Source: Candidatus Kosakonia sp. 282A-S69 (GTDB lineage Bacteria; Pseudomonadota; Gammaproteobacteria; Enterobacterales; Enterobacteriaceae). Taken from it: a DNA stretch of 64,000 bases. The DNA lies in assembly GCF_029433855.1 (NCBI RefSeq), contig NZ_JAROAU010000001.1, positions 344,368 to 408,367 of the forward strand, given 5' to 3'. Positions 10,192 to 21,229 of the stretch are shown in pieces; the stretch's first letter is position 1; each line of letters begins with the position of its first letter. Both the position numbers and the translations under genes were made by a program. The notes beneath the pieces were generated by a model. That model was not told where the DNA came from. It did not search any database and was given only the letters and a program-made list of their open reading frames with translations.

Positions 10192-11373
10192 TCAGGCGCG
10201 ACGTTTGGTGGCGGAGTCCATCCATACCGCCAGCAGTAAAATGGCCCCTTTGACGATGTACTGCCAGAAGGTGGGGACATCCATCATACTCATACCGTTA
10301 TCCAGCGAGGCCATAATAAACGCCCCCATCACCGCGCCCGCCACACTGCCGATCCCACCTGCCAGGCTGGTGCCGCCAATCACGCAGGCGGCAATCGCAT
10401 CCAGCTCGGCAATGTTGCCGGCCGACGGTGAACCCGCGCCGAGACGGGAGCTGAGAATAAGGCCGGCAATCGCCACCATCAGGCCATTAATTGCGAACAC
10501 CGCCAGCTTGGTGCGCTCAACGTTAATACCGGAGAGTCGCGCCGCTTCAAGGTTGCCGCCGATAGCGTAAATGCGGCGGCCAAAGGCGGTGCGCGTCGCC
10601 ATAAACAGCCCGGCCAGCAGCAGAAAGACCAGCAGCAGCACCGGCGTCGGCACGCCGCGGTAATCATTCAGCAGCCAGATGGCACCGAGCACGATCACTG
10701 CGATAAGCGCCTGGCGCCCCACCGCGTGGCTGGAGGAGGAGGTGGCTAAGCCCAGCGACTGGCGGCGCATACGCCCGCGCCACTGCCAGAGCACAAACGC
10801 CACCAGCCCCAGCGCGCCAACGCCGAAGCCAACGCCGTCCGGCAGATAGCTCTGACCAATTTGCGACATCGCCGCGCTGGTGGGCGAAACGGTGGTGCCG
10901 TTAGTAATGCCGATTAACACCCCGCGAAACGCCAGCATCCCGGCGAGGGTGACGATAAACGACGGGACTTTGCGATAGGCCACCCACCAGCCGTTCCACG
11001 CGCCGAGCAGCAGGCCGAGCAGCAGCGTCACCACCACGGTGAGCGGCAGCGGCCAGCCGAGCCAGACGTCAAAAATGGCCGCCGCACCGCCCAGTAAACC
11101 CATCATCGAGCCTACCGAGAGGTCAATCTCCGCCGAGATAATGACAAACACCATCCCCACCGCCAGGATGCCGGTGATGGCGGTCTGGCGCAGCAGGTTA
11201 GAGATATTGCGCGCGCTCAGGTAGGCACCGTCGGTCATACCGGTAAAAAAGAGCATGATTACCACGATAGCCGCAAGCATCACAAACACCTGCAGGTTGA
11301 GCGATTTCAGCCCGGAGAAGGGGCCCGGCGATGCGGTGGATAACTGACTTTCAGACGGGTTGCTTTTCGACAT
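10192..11373 (-). CDS. xylH: D-xylose ABC transporter permease XylH
   Basis: Inner-membrane permease of the XylFGH high-affinity xylose importer. It has 393 aa, the same as E. coli, with about ten hydrophobic segments typical of the RbsC/XylH family. Family blocks include the N-terminal [18 protein letters not shown] and the C-terminal [11 protein letters not shown]. Its start overlaps the end of xylG by 23 nt, so the pair is translationally coupled. Confidence 0.97.
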   Translation of the reverse strand: MSKSNPSESQLSTASPGPFSGLKSLNLQVFVMLAAIVVIMLFFTGMTDGAYLSARNISNLLRQTAITGILAVGMVFVIISAEIDLSVGSMMGLLGGAAAIFDVWLGWPLPLTVVVTLLLGLLLGAWNGWWVAYRKVPSFIVTLAGMLAFRGVLIGITNGTTVSPTSAAMSQIGQSYLPDGVGFGVGALGLVAFVLWQWRGRMRRQSLGLATSSSSHAVGRQALIAVIVLGAIWLLNDYRGVPTPVLLLVFLLLAGLFMATRTAFGRRIYAIGGNLEAARLSGINVERTKLAVFAINGLMVAIAGLILSSRLGAGSPSAGNIAELDAIAACVIGGTSLAGGIGSVAGAVMGAFIMASLDNGMSMMDVPTFWQYIVKGAILLLAVWMDSATKRRA

Positions 11374-12892
11374 GATGTTCGCTCCTCAGCGCCGCTTCCA
11401 TAACCTGCTCCTGGGTCAAATGACGGTTGATAAGATCGGCTTTCAGCTTTCCTTCGTGCATCACCAGCACGCGGTCGCTCAAGCCCAGCACTTCGGGCAG
11501 CTCGGAGGAGATCACAATCACCGCGATCCCCTGCTGCACCAGTTGGTTAATCAGTTTGTAAATTTCATACTTCGCGCCGATATCGATGCCGCGCGTCGGC
11601 TCATCAAGGATCAAAATGCGTGGGTTGAGCAGCAGGCAGCGGGCGAGAATCGCTTTCTGCTGGTTGCCGCCGCTCAGCCGACCAATCGCCAGCTCTGGCG
11701 AGGAGGTTTTCACCTTCAGCCGCTGAATCGACTGCAAAATGCACGCCTGCTCGGCGGCGTCATCAAGGCTGCTCAGGCTGCCGGTAAATTGGTTAAGTGC
11801 CGCCAGCGTGATGTTTTTGCCCACCGCCATCACCGGCACAATGCCGTCGCGCTTGCGATCCTCTGGCACCATGGCGATGCCGTGGCCAATCGCCTGCTGG
11901 CAGTTGCGGATCTCAACCTCCGTGCCATTGAGAAAGATTTTTCCCTCCCAGCGACCCGGCCAGACGCCAAACAGGCACTGCACGGCTTCGGTGCGCCCGG
12001 CACCGACCAGCCCGGCAATGCCAAGAATTTCGCCGCGCTTGAGGCTAAAGGAGATGTCATTGACGCGTTTGATATGGCGGTTAACCGGATGCCAGGCGGT
12101 GAGATGCTCGACGCGCAGGATCTCCTCGCCGTGGGTATGGGGCTCATTGGGGTAGAGCGCCGTCAGCTCGCGACCCACCATCATGGTGATGATGTCATCT
12201 TCACTCATCCCCGCCGCATCGCGGGTGCCGATGTGCTTCCCGTCGCGGATAACGCAGATGACGTCGGAGATCGCTTTCACTTCGTTAAGCTTGTGGGAGA
12301 TGTAAACGCAGGCGATATCGTGGTTGCGCAGGTCGCGGATGATATCGAGCAGCACCGCCGTCTCCTGCTCGGTCAGCGAGGCGGTCGGCTCATCTAAAAT
12401 CAGCAACCGCACCTGCTTGTTCAGCGCTTTGGCAATCTCCACCAGCTGCTGCTGGCCCAGGCCTAAGTCGCCGACACGGGTATCCGGCGAGATGGCGAGG
12501 CTCACCTGCCTGAGCAGCTTTTCGCAGCGCAGCGTCATCTGGTCATAATCCATCACGCCGCGGCGGGTGATCTCCGCGCCAAGGAAGATGTTCTCCAGCA
12601 CCGTGAGGTGTTTCACCAGCGCCAGCTCCTGGTGAATGATGGCGATGCCTTTACGCTCGGTATCGCGGATATGGCTGGCTTGCAGAATCTCACCGGCAAA
12701 GTAGATTTCGCCCTCATAGCTGCCGGCCGGGTAGATGCCGCACAGCACTTTCATCAGGGTCGATTTACCCGAACCGTTTTCGCCGCACAGGGAGAGCACT
12801 TCGCCCGCGTTAAGCTGCAGGCTGACGTTATCAATCGCCTTCACGACGCCGAAGGTTTTGGTGATGTTCTTCATTTCGAGTAAGTAAGGCAT
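11351..12892 (-). CDS. xylG: D-xylose ABC transporter ATP-binding protein XylG
   Basis: Duplicated sugar-type ABC ATPase of 513 aa, the E. coli length. The N-terminal half has Walker [10 protein letters not shown] near residue 38 and Walker [12 protein letters not shown]. The C-terminal half has the divergent P-loop-like GLVGAGRTE, signature [12 protein letters not shown] and Walker [13 protein letters not shown]. This asymmetry is normal for the RbsA/MglA/XylG class. It energises XylH for xylose import. A gap with a stem-loop separates it from xylF. Confidence 0.97.
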   Translation of the reverse strand: MPYLLEMKNITKTFGVVKAIDNVSLQLNAGEVLSLCGENGSGKSTLMKVLCGIYPAGSYEGEIYFAGEILQASHIRDTERKGIAIIHQELALVKHLTVLENIFLGAEITRRGVMDYDQMTLRCEKLLRQVSLAISPDTRVGDLGLGQQQLVEIAKALNKQVRLLILDEPTASLTEQETAVLLDIIRDLRNHDIACVYISHKLNEVKAISDVICVIRDGKHIGTRDAAGMSEDDIITMMVGRELTALYPNEPHTHGEEILRVEHLTAWHPVNRHIKRVNDISFSLKRGEILGIAGLVGAGRTEAVQCLFGVWPGRWEGKIFLNGTEVEIRNCQQAIGHGIAMVPEDRKRDGIVPVMAVGKNITLAALNQFTGSLSSLDDAAEQACILQSIQRLKVKTSSPELAIGRLSGGNQQKAILARCLLLNPRILILDEPTRGIDIGAKYEIYKLINQLVQQGIAVIVISSELPEVLGLSDRVLVMHEGKLKADLINRHLTQEQVMEAALRSEHHVEKQPV

Positions 12893-12918
12893 GGCTACTC
12901 CACGTCGATCGCTTATCA

Positions 12919-12975
12919 GACAGCGCCTGAAACGAGTGCGGCAGCGCGCATGATGCTCGACTCAGGCGCGCTGTC
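12919..12975 (-). other. Stem-loop in the xylF-xylG intercistronic gap
   Basis: GACAGCGCCTGA (12919-12930) can pair with TCAGGCGCGCTGTC (12962-12975), giving a 12-bp stem with a 2-nt bulge. It directly follows the xylF coding sequence and has no U-tract. Such structures after binding-protein genes usually stabilise the upstream mRNA or reduce read-through, so that more binding protein than permease is made; that role is inferred here. Confidence 0.65.
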
Positions 12976-12979
12976 GTTT

Positions 12980-13972
12980 TCAGAGCTGATTCTTCTGGTG
13001 GAAGCCGTCTTTGATCACCGTGGCGTCAATATTCTCTTTGGTGACCTCAATCGGCGTCAGCAGGCGGGCTGGCACATCTTTCAGGCCATTGTTAAGTGAG
13101 GCATCGGCCTTCGGCTGCTTGTCGTTGCCAAGCTCGACGGCGATCTCCGCCGCGGTGTTGGCAAGCTGGGTGATAGGTTTATAGACGGTCATCGTCTGGC
13201 TGCCGTTAATCAGGCGTTTAACCCCGGCGAGATCCGCATCCTGACCGGAGATGGCGACTTTGCCCGCCAGCCCCTGGGCGCTTAACGCCTGGATAGCCCC
13301 ACCGGCTGTGGCATCATTCGAAGCGACTACGGCATCGATTTTATTGTTGTTGGCGGTCAGCGCGTTCTCCATTATTTTCAGCGCATTTTCCGGCAGCCAG
13401 CCGTCGACCCACTGATCGCCCACAATTTTAATTTTGCCGCTGTCGATATAGGGCTTTAACACCTTCATCTGCCCGGCGCGGAACAGCTTGGCGTTATTAT
13501 CCACCGGCGAGCCGCCCATTAAGAAGTAATTACCCTGCGGCACCTTATTGACCAGGCTTTGCGCCTGTAATTCCCCAACTTTTTCATTGTCGAAGGAGAT
13601 ATAGAAATCGATATCTGCATTATTAATCATGCGGTCATAGGCCAGAACTTTAATTCCTTCCTGTTTGGCTTCTTTAACAACGTTACTTAATACCTGACCG
13701 TTGTAGGGAATAATTACCAGCACGTCGACACCGCGGTTGATCATATTTTCGATTTGCGACATCTGGGTCTCTTCATTACCGTTCGCCGACTGGACAAAGA
13801 CATCGGCGCCGAGGGATTCGGCTTTCTTAACAAAAATGTCGCGATCTTTTTGCCAGCGTTCAAGACGGAGATCGTCAATCGCCATGCCGATTTTTATCGT
13901 TTTGGCGTGGCCGAATGCGCTGGCGAGCAGCAGAGTGGCGCAGAGTGTAAGGCAGAGATTCTTTATCTTCAT
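12980..13972 (-). CDS. xylF: D-xylose-binding periplasmic protein XylF
   Basis: High-affinity periplasmic xylose receptor of the XylFGH importer. From the ATG at 13972 it has 330 aa, identical in length to E. coli XylF. An in-frame ATG at 14038 would add 22 residues without similarity and was rejected. The signal peptide is MKIKNLCLTLCATLLLASAFGHAK, cleaved after about residue 23. The mature part is a type I periplasmic binding protein with KIGMAIDDLRLERW, NRGVDVLVIIPYNG and ISGQDADLAGVKRL. It is the first gene of xylFGHR and is divergent from xylA. Confidence 0.97.
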   Translation of the reverse strand: MKIKNLCLTLCATLLLASAFGHAKTIKIGMAIDDLRLERWQKDRDIFVKKAESLGADVFVQSANGNEETQMSQIENMINRGVDVLVIIPYNGQVLSNVVKEAKQEGIKVLAYDRMINNADIDFYISFDNEKVGELQAQSLVNKVPQGNYFLMGGSPVDNNAKLFRAGQMKVLKPYIDSGKIKIVGDQWVDGWLPENALKIMENALTANNNKIDAVVASNDATAGGAIQALSAQGLAGKVAISGQDADLAGVKRLINGSQTMTVYKPITQLANTAAEIAVELGNDKQPKADASLNNGLKDVPARLLTPIEVTKENIDATVIKDGFHQKNQL

Positions 13973-14321
13973 AATAGGAATACCTTTCGTAGGGTGGTGT
14001 GCGAGATAAAAGAAACGTGCACTGCTTAGAACGAGCAAATTCTTAACGCAGAATGGAATAGTGGCAATTACAGATTTTAATAGGCGGGTTACGTTTTTTG
14101 GTTTATTTGCTGATTTATGACCCCGATCTTATTTTAAAAAAAATAAAACTGGCGTTGCATAAAAAACAGGAAACTTTCTCGCAGCAACTTTTGCGGTTAT
14201 TTTGCGAGCCAGCGCACGTTTGCGTATTCTCTCAATGGCAGTGTGAAATAACGTAATTGAGCAGGGCGCAGAGAGAATCCAGTATTAACTCAGATATGTT
14301 CACTCGCCAATGGAGCTCATT
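13973..14321. promoter_or_regulatory. xylF-xylA divergent control region
   Basis: This 349-bp AT-rich gap has no gene. A CRP-like site is visible at 14203-14218 (TGCGA-N6-GCACG), where E. coli has a very similar element. The block GTGTGAAATAACGTAATTGA (14241-14260) is also nearly unchanged from E. coli. AATTGAGCA (14255-14263) and, on the minus strand, AAATCAGCA (14116-14108) could be XylR half-sites in opposite orientations; this is a guess from their similarity. The XylR operators were not delimited further. The xylA Shine-Dalgarno GGAG is at 14312-14315. Confidence 0.7.
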
Positions 14322-15644
<1,323 letters not shown>

Positions 15645-15682
15645 CCGGCTTCTGCGCGGCACACTCAACAAGGAGTAGCACT

Positions 15683-17137
15683 ATGTATATCGGGATCGAT
15701 CTCGGTACCTCGGGCGTGAAGGCGATTCTGCTCGGTGAGCAGGGCGAGGTGCTGGCCTCCTGGACGGAAAAACTCAGCGTCTCTCGCCCACACCCGCTGT
15801 GGTCGGAGCAGGATCCCGAAAGCTGGTGGCAGGCGACGGATCGCGCCATTCAGGCACTTGGCGCGGCGCATTCGCTACAGCAGGTGAAGGCCATCGGCCT
15901 CGCCGGGCAGATGCACGGCGCAACGCTGCTGGATAGTGAAAACCGCGTTCTGCGCCCGGCGATCCTCTGGAATGATGGTCGCTGTGGTGAGGAGTGCGGG
16001 CTGCTGGAGGCGCGGGTTGCTAACGCCCGAGCGATCACCGGTAACCTGATGATGCCGGGCTTTACCGCGCCGAAGCTCTTATGGGTGCAGCGGCATGAGC
16101 CGGAGATCTTCGCCAGGGTGGCGAAAGTGCTGCTGCCGAAGGATTACCTGCGGCTGAAGATGTCCGGCGTCTTTGCCAGCGATATGTCTGATGCCGCGGG
16201 CACCATGTGGCTCGATGTGGCGAAGCGCGACTGGAGCGACGAGATGCTCGCCGCCTGCTCACTGTCGCGCAGCCATATGCCCACGCTTTTTGAAGGTAGC
16301 GAGATCACCGGCGAGCTGCTGCCGGAGGTTGCCCGGCGCTGGGCGATGCCGGTAGTGCCGATTGTTGCAGGCGGTGGTGACAACGCCGCTGGCGCGGTCG
16401 GCGTCGGCATGGCGGATGCGGGCCAGGCGATGCTCTCCCTCGGCACATCCGGCGTCTACTTTGCCGTCAGCGAAGGGTTCCTCAGCAAGCCTGAAAGCGC
16501 GGTGCACAGCTTCTGCCATGCGCTGCCAGGGCGCTGGCACCTGATGTCGGTGATGCTGAGCGCGGCCTCCTGTCTGGACTGGGCGGCCAAACTGACCGGC
16601 ATGGCGTCGGTGCAGGCGCTGATTAAAGCCGCGCAGCAGGCGGACGAGAACGCGGGCGATATCTGGTTTTTGCCTTACCTCTCGGGCGAGCGCACGCCGC
16701 ACAACAACCCACAGGCAAAAGGCGTCTTCTTTGGGCTGACCCATCAACACGGCCCGGCCGAGTTGGCGCGCGCGGTGCTGGAAGGGGTGGGATATGCGCT
16801 GGCAGACGGTATGGATGTGGTGCACGCCTGCGGCGTGACGCCGCAAAGCATCACCCTTATCGGCGGCGGCGCGCGCAGTGCCTGGTGGCGGCAGATGCTG
16901 GCGGATATCAGCGGCTTGCAGCTTGATTACCGCACCGGCGGGGATGTTGGCCCGGCGCTCGGCGCGGCGCGGCTGGCGCAAATCGCCGTGAATCCCGACG
17001 TACCGCTGGCAACGCTGCTGCCGCAGCTGCCGGTGGAGCAGCAGCATCACCCGGACGCAGAGCGCCACGTGCACTATGCCTCGAAGCGTGACACCTTCCG
17101 CCGCATCTATCAGCAACTGTTGCCGCTGATGTCATAA
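15683..17137 (+). CDS. xylB: Xylulokinase XylB
   Basis: FGGY-family kinase that phosphorylates D-xylulose to xylulose 5-phosphate, which enters the pentose phosphate pathway. It has 484 aa, equal to E. coli XylB. MYIGIDLGTSG at the N-terminus carries the conserved Asp6. The catalytic Asp lies in AGGGDNAAGAVG near residue 233, and LIGGGARSAWWRQ is part of the C-terminal nucleotide-binding signature. A strong Shine-Dalgarno AAGGAG (15670-15675) precedes the ATG. The inverted repeat CGGCCC/GGGCCG downstream, near 17145-17170, has no clear U-tract. Confidence 0.97.
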   Translation: MYIGIDLGTSGVKAILLGEQGEVLASWTEKLSVSRPHPLWSEQDPESWWQATDRAIQALGAAHSLQQVKAIGLAGQMHGATLLDSENRVLRPAILWNDGRCGEECGLLEARVANARAITGNLMMPGFTAPKLLWVQRHEPEIFARVAKVLLPKDYLRLKMSGVFASDMSDAAGTMWLDVAKRDWSDEMLAACSLSRSHMPTLFEGSEITGELLPEVARRWAMPVVPIVAGGGDNAAGAVGVGMADAGQAMLSLGTSGVYFAVSEGFLSKPESAVHSFCHALPGRWHLMSVMLSAASCLDWAAKLTGMASVQALIKAAQQADENAGDIWFLPYLSGERTPHNNPQAKGVFFGLTHQHGPAELARAVLEGVGYALADGMDVVHACGVTPQSITLIGGGARSAWWRQMLADISGLQLDYRTGGDVGPALGAARLAQIAVNPDVPLATLLPQLPVEQQHHPDAERHVHYASKRDTFRRIYQQLLPLMS

Positions 17138-17259
17138 CCTTTGCGGCCCGCTGACAAACGGTGGGCCGTAATCACCCTGATGTTGTCCTTTTTTGGTCTT
17201 AGCAGCAGCGTAAAGCCTTGCCAGAATAGCGTTAACCCCACTGAGCAAGGAGTCCTGAA

Positions 17260-17793
17260 ATGACCCGTACCGCCCTGATTAACATCGACACCCAGCAATC
17301 CTTTTTCCACCGTGACTTCTGGCAGGATAACGACTTTCCCGCCTTCCAGCAGGCGATGCTGACGCTGATTGCCGGGTGCCAGGCGCGCGGCATTCCGCTG
17401 GTGGATATTTTTCACGTCGCCGACAGCGGCCCCTTCTCGCTGGAGAGTGGCTTCGTGAAACCGATGCCGTTTTTGCAGCATCAGCCGGATGTCACCTTCC
17501 ATAAGCATGTCCACAACGCCTTTACCGATACCGGCCTCGATCGCTGGTTGCGTCAGCGCGATATCAATCATCTGATCATTTGTGGTATTCGTACGGAGCA
17601 GTGCTGTGAAACGACCGCCAGGGTGGCATCGGATCTGGGCTATCGCGTGACCTTTGTCAGCGAAGCAACGCTCACCTTCCCGATGACGCACAATGGCGTG
17701 ACGCTCGATAGCCACACGCTGCGCCACCGTACGGAAACCGTGCTGGTCGGGCGCTTTGCCGCCATTAAAACCGTCCAGGAGACGCTGGAATAA
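17260..17793 (+). CDS. Isochorismatase-family cysteine hydrolase
   Basis: A 177-residue cytosolic protein with the isochorismatase-like alpha/beta fold. The family triad is visible: Asp10 in LINIDTQ, Lys82 in FHKHVHNAF and the nucleophile Cys115 in GIRTEQCCETTAR. Substrates of this family range from isochorismate to nicotinamide and ureido compounds, and nothing here fixes the substrate. The Shine-Dalgarno AAGGAG is well placed. A GlxA-type regulator begins 3 nt after its stop, so the two are probably one operon and the regulator may respond to the hydrolase's substrate. E. coli has yiaA/yiaB between xylB and wecH instead, so this pair is accessory. Confidence 0.85.
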   Translation: MTRTALINIDTQQSFFHRDFWQDNDFPAFQQAMLTLIAGCQARGIPLVDIFHVADSGPFSLESGFVKPMPFLQHQPDVTFHKHVHNAFTDTGLDRWLRQRDINHLIICGIRTEQCCETTARVASDLGYRVTFVSEATLTFPMTHNGVTLDSHTLRHRTETVLVGRFAAIKTVQETLE

Positions 17794-17796
17794 TAA

Positions 17797-18714
17797 ATGT
17801 GTGATGTCTGGTTTGTGATGCTGCCCGGCGTGCTGGCGCTGGATATGGCCGGTCCGGCAGAGACCTTTGCGCAGGCGCAGGAGACCTTTCGCCTGCACTA
17901 CATCGGCCCTGAAGCGGAGGTGGCGACTTCCCTTGGCTTGACGATGGGCAACATCGCGCCGCTGCCGGAGTCATTGCCAGAGGGGAGCCTGCTGGTACTG
18001 CCCGGCGTCAGCGATTCGTCGCGCTTATTCGACACGCCGCAGGCAACCCAGGTGCGCAACTGGCTGATGTGTCTGCAACCGCTGCTGCACCGACGGGCGA
18101 TTACGCTAATGTGCGTCTGTTCCGGGGCGATGCTGGCGGCGAAAGCCGGGCTGCTAAAAGGGGTGCAGTGTACGACCCATCACCATGTGATTGCCCGCTT
18201 GCAGGCGCTCGAACCGGCGGCGCTGGTGAAAGAGAACCGGATTTTTATTGAGGATCGTGGCATCTGGACCAGTGCGGGCATCACGTCAGGCATCGATCTC
18301 GCCCTGCACATTATCAACCGCTTATGCGGGCCGGCGCGCGCGCTGGCGGTAGCGCGTGAAATGGTGGTCTGGTTTCGCCGCTCCGGCGACGATCCGCAGC
18401 TTTCACCGTGGCTGCGCTATCGCAATCATCTCCATCCGGCGGTGCACCGCGCGCAGGATGCGCTAACCGCCGAGCCGCAAAAAGCCTGGCAGCTGGTGGA
18501 GATTGCCGCCCAGGCACACGTCAGTGCGCGGCATCTCACCCGTCTATTTCAGCAGCATCTTGGGATCAGCGTGCGCGACTATCTGGAGCAGCTGCGGCTG
18601 GTGATCGCCGAGCAGGCGCTTTTGCAGGGGCTGGGCGCAGAGCAGGCGGCGCTGGCCGCCGGTTTCTCCTCCCCGCGTCAATTGCACCGGGCGCGGGCAC
18701 GAATCGCTAGCTGA
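17797..18714 (+). CDS. GlxA-type transcriptional regulator (DJ-1/PfpI domain plus AraC HTH)
   Basis: The 305 residues have two domains. Residues 1 to about 185 resemble the DJ-1/PfpI glutamine-amidotransferase fold, with the nucleophile-elbow-like block [19 protein letters not shown]; in this family it serves as a sensor domain rather than an enzyme. Residues from about 210 form an AraC-type DNA-binding domain, with [23 protein letters not shown] as the first HTH and [18 protein letters not shown] as the second. It starts 3 nt after the hydrolase gene and overlaps the convergent wecH 3' end by 8 nt. The effector and targets are unknown; the adjacent hydrolase gene is the obvious candidate. 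Confidence 0.85.
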   Translation: MCDVWFVMLPGVLALDMAGPAETFAQAQETFRLHYIGPEAEVATSLGLTMGNIAPLPESLPEGSLLVLPGVSDSSRLFDTPQATQVRNWLMCLQPLLHRRAITLMCVCSGAMLAAKAGLLKGVQCTTHHHVIARLQALEPAALVKENRIFIEDRGIWTSAGITSGIDLALHIINRLCGPARALAVAREMVVWFRRSGDDPQLSPWLRYRNHLHPAVHRAQDALTAEPQKAWQLVEIAAQAHVSARHLTRLFQQHLGISVRDYLEQLRLVIAEQALLQGLGAEQAALAAGFSSPRQLHRARARIAS

Positions 18715-19702
18715 CAAACCGCCGGTGGTCGATGCGCTGAACCAGCATCGAGAGCGCCAGGCTTGCCGCCAGCGCCGCGCTGAAAACCCACAGAATGTCG
18801 AGCAGCGGCCAGCTTTGCACCTCTACTCCGCGCGTGCGCAGCGCATGAATAATCAGCGCGTGAAAACCGTAAATGCCCAGCGAGTGGCGCGAAATCAGCG
18901 CCAGCCCCGGCAGCGTGCGGCTATTGAGGGTGTTTTTTACCAGCGTAAAGAGCGCGATGGCGCAGAGAAAGACCATCGGGCCGCAGTAGAGATACCAGGT
19001 ATCGGCGAAGTTGCCGCGCCATCTCAGCTCATGCAGCGTCCCGCGTGAAATCGCCACCACCGCCAGCACCACCACCGCGGCGCTCAGCCAGTTCAGCGCC
19101 CGTTTTTGCGTCTCCATCATGCCGATGGCGCGCCCAAGGATGGCGTAGAGCACGTAGTAAAAGGTGTCGCCATTGATATAAAGATTGATCGGTAGCCACT
19201 CCACGCCGTCGCTTTTTAGCGTCACCAGATTAGGGTTGGCGACGACGCCAATCACCACCATCAGCGCCAGCAGCATCTTGCCGCTCAGGGCTTTGACCTG
19301 AATTAAGGGCGACAGCAGGTAGATAACGATGACGGCGAAGAAGAACCACAGGTGATAAAAAATCGGCTTTTGCAGCACGTTCTTCAGCGACAGGTCGCTG
19401 TTAATCGAGGTAAACAGCACGATGTAGAGCAGGGCGATCGCGCTATAAAACAGCAGGCAGAGGGCGATGCGCGCAAAGTGGCGCGGCTGGGCGCTGCGTT
19501 CGCCATAAAAGAGGTAGCCTGAAATCATAAAAAAGAGGGGAACGCTGACGCGCGAGGCGGAGTTGAGCAGGTTGGCAATATTCCAGTCGAAGCTGGTCAC
19601 AGTGGCCGGATTGGTAATGTACCAGGTGGTGGTGTGGATCATAACCACCATTAAACAGGCTATCCCGCGTAAATTATCAATCCAGTGAATTTTTGACGGC
19701 AT
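18707..19702 (-). CDS. wecH: O-acetyltransferase WecH (YiaH)
   Basis: Integral-membrane acyltransferase 3 family protein of 331 aa, the same as E. coli WecH, which O-acetylates GlcNAc residues of enterobacterial common antigen. The N-terminus has the family signature [19 protein letters not shown], with the His thought to act in catalysis. About ten hydrophobic segments follow, including [15 protein letters not shown]. The start is supported by a GAGGA Shine-Dalgarno six bases upstream on the minus strand. It is transcribed towards the regulator gene and divergently from ysaB. Confidence 0.95.
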   Translation of the reverse strand: MPSKIHWIDNLRGIACLMVVMIHTTTWYITNPATVTSFDWNIANLLNSASRVSVPLFFMISGYLFYGERSAQPRHFARIALCLLFYSAIALLYIVLFTSINSDLSLKNVLQKPIFYHLWFFFAVIVIYLLSPLIQVKALSGKMLLALMVVIGVVANPNLVTLKSDGVEWLPINLYINGDTFYYVLYAILGRAIGMMETQKRALNWLSAAVVVLAVVAISRGTLHELRWRGNFADTWYLYCGPMVFLCAIALFTLVKNTLNSRTLPGLALISRHSLGIYGFHALIIHALRTRGVEVQSWPLLDILWVFSAALAASLALSMLVQRIDHRRFVS

Positions 19703-19861
19703 CAGTTCCTCTGTTTCTTATTGTCGACAAATATCCTGAGACTGGTAATTTACCTGCGTATCTCTTTGGATAATTCTGAGTTTTCCCACGTGTGGTTGTG
19801 CACTTAGCGCAGTGCTGCACAATGGCGGTTTTGGTCGTTTACCCTATCAGCCCGCAAGGAA

Positions 19862-20173
19862 ATGCGTAAGAAAATGATGAAGTTTACTCTGCCCATGCTG
19901 ATGTTGCTGCTGGCGGGCTGCAGCGCACCCGAGAAAATGCCGGAGCAGAAGGCGCAAACGGCGCGGCCTGGCCCGACGCGCTCCCTCGATATGGAGCAGC
20001 TCTGCCGGGAAAACGCCGCGCACCGCTACAACACCGGGGCGGAAAAAGTGAGTGTGACCGGCCTCGAGCAGTATCAGGGCAGTTACGAGATGCGTGGCGT
20101 TACGCCACGCCATGAGGCGTTTGTCTGCACTTTTGACGCCGAAGGGCAGTTTTTGCACCTTTCGATGCGTTAA
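19862..20173 (+). CDS. ysaB: Small lipoprotein YsaB
   Basis: A 103-residue putative lipoprotein related to E. coli YsaB (99 aa). The lipobox LLAG-C places the modified Cys at residue 20. The C-terminal half has conserved blocks RSLDMEQLCRENAAHRYNTG, QYQGSYEMRG and FDAEGQFLHLSMR. The ATG at 19862 lies only 1 nt after AAGGA, and the ATGs at 19874 and 19877 are plausible alternatives that better match the E. coli N-terminus. Its function is unknown. It sits directly upstream of glyQ in the same orientation. Confidence 0.85.
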   Translation: MRKKMMKFTLPMLMLLLAGCSAPEKMPEQKAQTARPGPTRSLDMEQLCRENAAHRYNTGAEKVSVTGLEQYQGSYEMRGVTPRHEAFVCTFDAEGQFLHLSMR

Positions 20174-20308
20174 GCCCCCTAATACGCGCCAATGCCGCCT
20201 CTATTTCCCAATTTTCCGTAAACAACCCCGTTTCGTACTGTATATCTTGCAGTCAGCGGGTATACTGGTCGCCTCCTTTAAATCCACACGTATCCAGCAC
20301 GAAATAAT

Positions 20309-21220
20309 ATGCAAAAGTTTGATACCAGGACCTTTCAGGGTCTGATCCTGACCTTACAGGATTATTGGGCTCGTCAGGGCTGCACCATCGTTCAACCTCT
20401 GGACATGGAAGTGGGTGCCGGCACCTCGCACCCGATGACCAGCCTGCGCGCGCTGGGCCCGGAGCCGATGGCAACCGCCTACGTTCAGCCTTCCCGCCGC
20501 CCGACCGATGGTCGCTACGGCGAAAACCCGAACCGCTTACAGCACTACTATCAGTTCCAGGTGGTGATTAAACCCTCTCCGGACAACATTCAGGAACTGT
20601 ATCTCGGGTCACTGAAAGAGCTGGGTATGGACCCGACCATTCACGATATCCGTTTCGTGGAAGATAACTGGGAGAACCCGACGCTGGGTGCCTGGGGTCT
20701 TGGTTGGGAAGTGTGGCTTAACGGCATGGAAGTGACGCAGTTCACCTACTTCCAGCAGGTTGGCGGCCTGGAGTGCAAGCCGATCACCGGTGAGATCACC
20801 TACGGTCTGGAACGTCTGGCGATGTACATTCAGGGCGTGGACAGCGTCTACGATCTGGTCTGGAGCGACGGCCCGCTGGGTAAAACTACCTACGGCGACG
20901 TGTTCCATCAAAACGAAGTGGAGCAGTCCACTTACAACTTCGAATACGCCGATGTCGACTTCCTTTTCACCTGCTTTGAGCAGTATGAGAAAGAGGCTCA
21001 GCAGCTGCTGGCGCTGGAAAACCCGCTGCCGCTGCCGGCTTACGAACGCATTCTGAAAGCCGCCCACAGCTTCAACCTGCTTGATGCGCGTAAAGCCATC
21101 TCCGTCACCGAACGCCAGCGCTACATTCTGCGCATCCGTACGCTGACCAAAGCAGTCGCTGAAGCCTATTACGCTTCCCGTGAAGCCCTTGGCTTCCCGA
21201 TGTGCAACAGAAATAAATAA
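20309..21220 (+). CDS. glyQ: Glycyl-tRNA synthetase alpha subunit GlyQ
   Basis: Catalytic alpha subunit of the bacterial-type heterotetrameric (alpha2 beta2) glycyl-tRNA synthetase, a class II enzyme that charges tRNA(Gly). It has 303 aa, identical in length to E. coli. Class II core blocks are present: [20 protein letters not shown] and the C-terminal [17 protein letters not shown]. glyS follows after 9 nt, so the subunits are co-expressed. Confidence 0.98.
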   Translation: MQKFDTRTFQGLILTLQDYWARQGCTIVQPLDMEVGAGTSHPMTSLRALGPEPMATAYVQPSRRPTDGRYGENPNRLQHYYQFQVVIKPSPDNIQELYLGSLKELGMDPTIHDIRFVEDNWENPTLGAWGLGWEVWLNGMEVTQFTYFQQVGGLECKPITGEITYGLERLAMYIQGVDSVYDLVWSDGPLGKTTYGDVFHQNEVEQSTYNFEYADVDFLFTCFEQYEKEAQQLLALENPLPLPAYERILKAAHSFNLLDARKAISVTERQRYILRIRTLTKAVAEAYYASREALGFPMCNRNK

Positions 21221-21229
21221 GAGGCGGCC

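Noticed and set aside
11360-12397. 345-codon frame on the plus strand opposite xylG
   Set aside because: Shadow of xylG; no Shine-Dalgarno and no domain pattern.
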